Part shown: one piece after another, positions 63,259 to 64,000 of the stretch
How the letters are laid out: each line of letters starts with the position of its first letter
Numbering within the stretch: the stretch's first letter is position 1
Assembly (NCBI RefSeq): GCF_004797125.1
Contig: NZ_CP038810.1
Coordinates: forward strand, 2,666,001-2,730,000
DNA length: 64,000 nt
Source of the DNA: Flavobacterium sangjuense
Lineage (GTDB): Bacteria > Bacteroidota > Bacteroidia > Flavobacteriales > Flavobacteriaceae
Direction of reading: 5' to 3'
Made by a program: the position numbers and the translations under genes
The notes under the pieces: model-generated
The model's input: only the letters and a program-made list of their open reading frames with translations
What the model was told of the DNA's origin: nothing
Database searches by the model: none

Positions 63259-64000
63259 ATGAAACATCCCACAGTATTACTTAAACAACTCGCTATCTAC
63301 GGCCTCCTTTTTTGCAATTTTTTATCTGTTTCTGCCCAAGATATTCTCTGGGAAAAGAGCTATGGTGGTAAACACGCTGATTATTTATTTGATGTTATTC
63401 CAACTCCTGATTATGGATTTATTCTGGCGGGTAGTTCCTTGTCTAAAAAAACAGGAAACAAGACTGAAGACAATCGAGGTGATTTGGATTATTGGGTTTG
63501 GAAGATGGATGAAAAGGGAGAACTTGATTGGCAGAAGAGTTTAGGTGGTTCGGGACAAGATATGCTGCAATGTATTTTACTGACTAACGATGGTGGTTTT
63601 CTTTTAGCCGGTTCGTCAGAATCAGGTGAAGAGTTGGATAAAAAAGCGAAAGCAAGAGGTGAAAGTGATTTTTGGATTATAAAACTCAATGCCAAAGGCG
63701 GTGAAGAATGGCAGAAAACTATTGGCGGGTTGCGGCAGGATGAAATTAATGGCGTAGTCAGAACTAAAGATGGAGGATTTGTTTTGGCAGGCTCATCTAA
63801 TTCACAAGCCTCTGGAGAAAAAATTACTACCAATTATGGCGGGATGGATTATTGGGTAATAAAAATTGACTCAAAAGGAGCAATTGTCTGGCAAAATACT
63901 TTTGGTGGAATTTATAACGACCAGTTACGAAGCATTATTACAACAAAAGATGGGGGTTACCTTTTAGGAGGTAGTTCTAATTCACCTGACGGTGGAACTA
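63259..64000 (+). CDS. Secreted repeat protein, 3' end outside the window
   Basis: The visible 247 residues begin with a signal peptide (MKHPTVLLKQLAIYGLLFCN, cleavage after SVSAQ). The rest is a repeat of about 55-60 residues: GG..D.......T.DGG..LAGSS followed by G.DYWV.K.D..G...WQK. Four copies are visible. Such repeats occur in large type IX-secreted, propeller-like proteins of Flavobacteriaceae, often with a C-terminal sorting domain that would lie beyond the window. Its function is unknown. It marks the return to ordinary chromosome. Confidence 0.8.
   Translation, partial: MKHPTVLLKQLAIYGLLFCNFLSVSAQDILWEKSYGGKHADYLFDVIPTPDYGFILAGSSLSKKTGNKTEDNRGDLDYWVWKMDEKGELDWQKSLGGSGQDMLQCILLTNDGGFLLAGSSESGEELDKKAKARGESDFWIIKLNAKGGEEWQKTIGGLRQDEINGVVRTKDGGFVLAGSSNSQASGEKITTNYGGMDYWVIKIDSKGAIVWQNTFGGIYNDQLRSIITTKDGGYLLGGSSNSPDGGT

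Overview
The window reads as a chromosome segment of a low-GC Flavobacteriaceae bacterium, probably Flavobacterium or a close relative. The evidence is the gene content, the codon use, Bacteroidetes-type promoter elements (TAnnTTTG at -7 with TTTG upstream at several genes), an arginine operon built around a Bacteroidetes-type N-acyl-ornithine carbamoyltransferase, and an IntDOT-like tyrosine recombinase. This assignment is inference from sequence; no database search was run.

Region 1 (1-18.6 kb) is core chromosome. It holds the end of a TPR lipoprotein gene, a small arsenic-type cluster (ArsR, DUF6428, a 41-codon membrane ORF, a methyltransferase, ArsC) and tpx. Next comes a run dgkA-ftsK-lolA-lptF/G-ribB(A), followed by an eight-gene arginine operon (GNAT, argG, argC, argD, argF', argB, argE, argH) facing an Lrp/AsnC regulator. 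The GTP cyclohydrolase II half of RibBA has lost its zinc cysteines. ArgF' carries Val90 at the position that sets acetyl- versus succinyl-ornithine specificity.

Region 2 (18.7-30.2 kb) is a first defence cluster, nearly all on the minus strand. It is a type I restriction-modification operon (hsdR, a PD-(D/E)XK-like protein, hsdM, and an hsdS with an extra C-terminal domain), then a zinc-finger-like protein, a frameshifted AvcD-type dCMP/dCTP deaminase and AbiH. Three copies of the palindromic word TTGTGACAA lie between hsdR and a divergent XRE-type regulator.

Region 3 (30.2-31.6 kb) is a tandem array of about 170-bp repeat units with hairpins. One unit carries a GIY-YIG endonuclease gene exactly at the unit junction. 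A tRNA-Ser(UGA) gene follows.

Region 4 (31.7-62.85 kb) looks like an integrated defence island. It begins beside tRNA-Ser with a tyrosine integrase and accessory genes. It is bracketed by two near-identical 22-bp direct repeats (31768 and 62829). Its cargo is, in order: a structured untranslated element with a lipoprotein gene; a RecB-like nuclease/SF1 helicase; a controller, a PLD-type endonuclease and two N6 DNA methyltransferases; a PLD nuclease with a DUF4238 protein; a sigma-like factor/unknown/ImmA-IrrE protease operon divergent from a type III CBASS (CD-NTase, HORMA, TRIP13, 2TM-NUDIX Cap16-like effector); an unknown gene; and a complete Wadjet jetABCD anti-plasmid system. After the right repeat the chromosome resumes with a secreted repeat protein that runs off the window.

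The most novel candidates are the sigma/protease module facing CBASS, the GIY-YIG-associated repeat with covarying hairpins, the structured element at 35354-35464, the avcD frameshift lying on a canonical slippery heptamer, and the PLD + DUF4238 pair.
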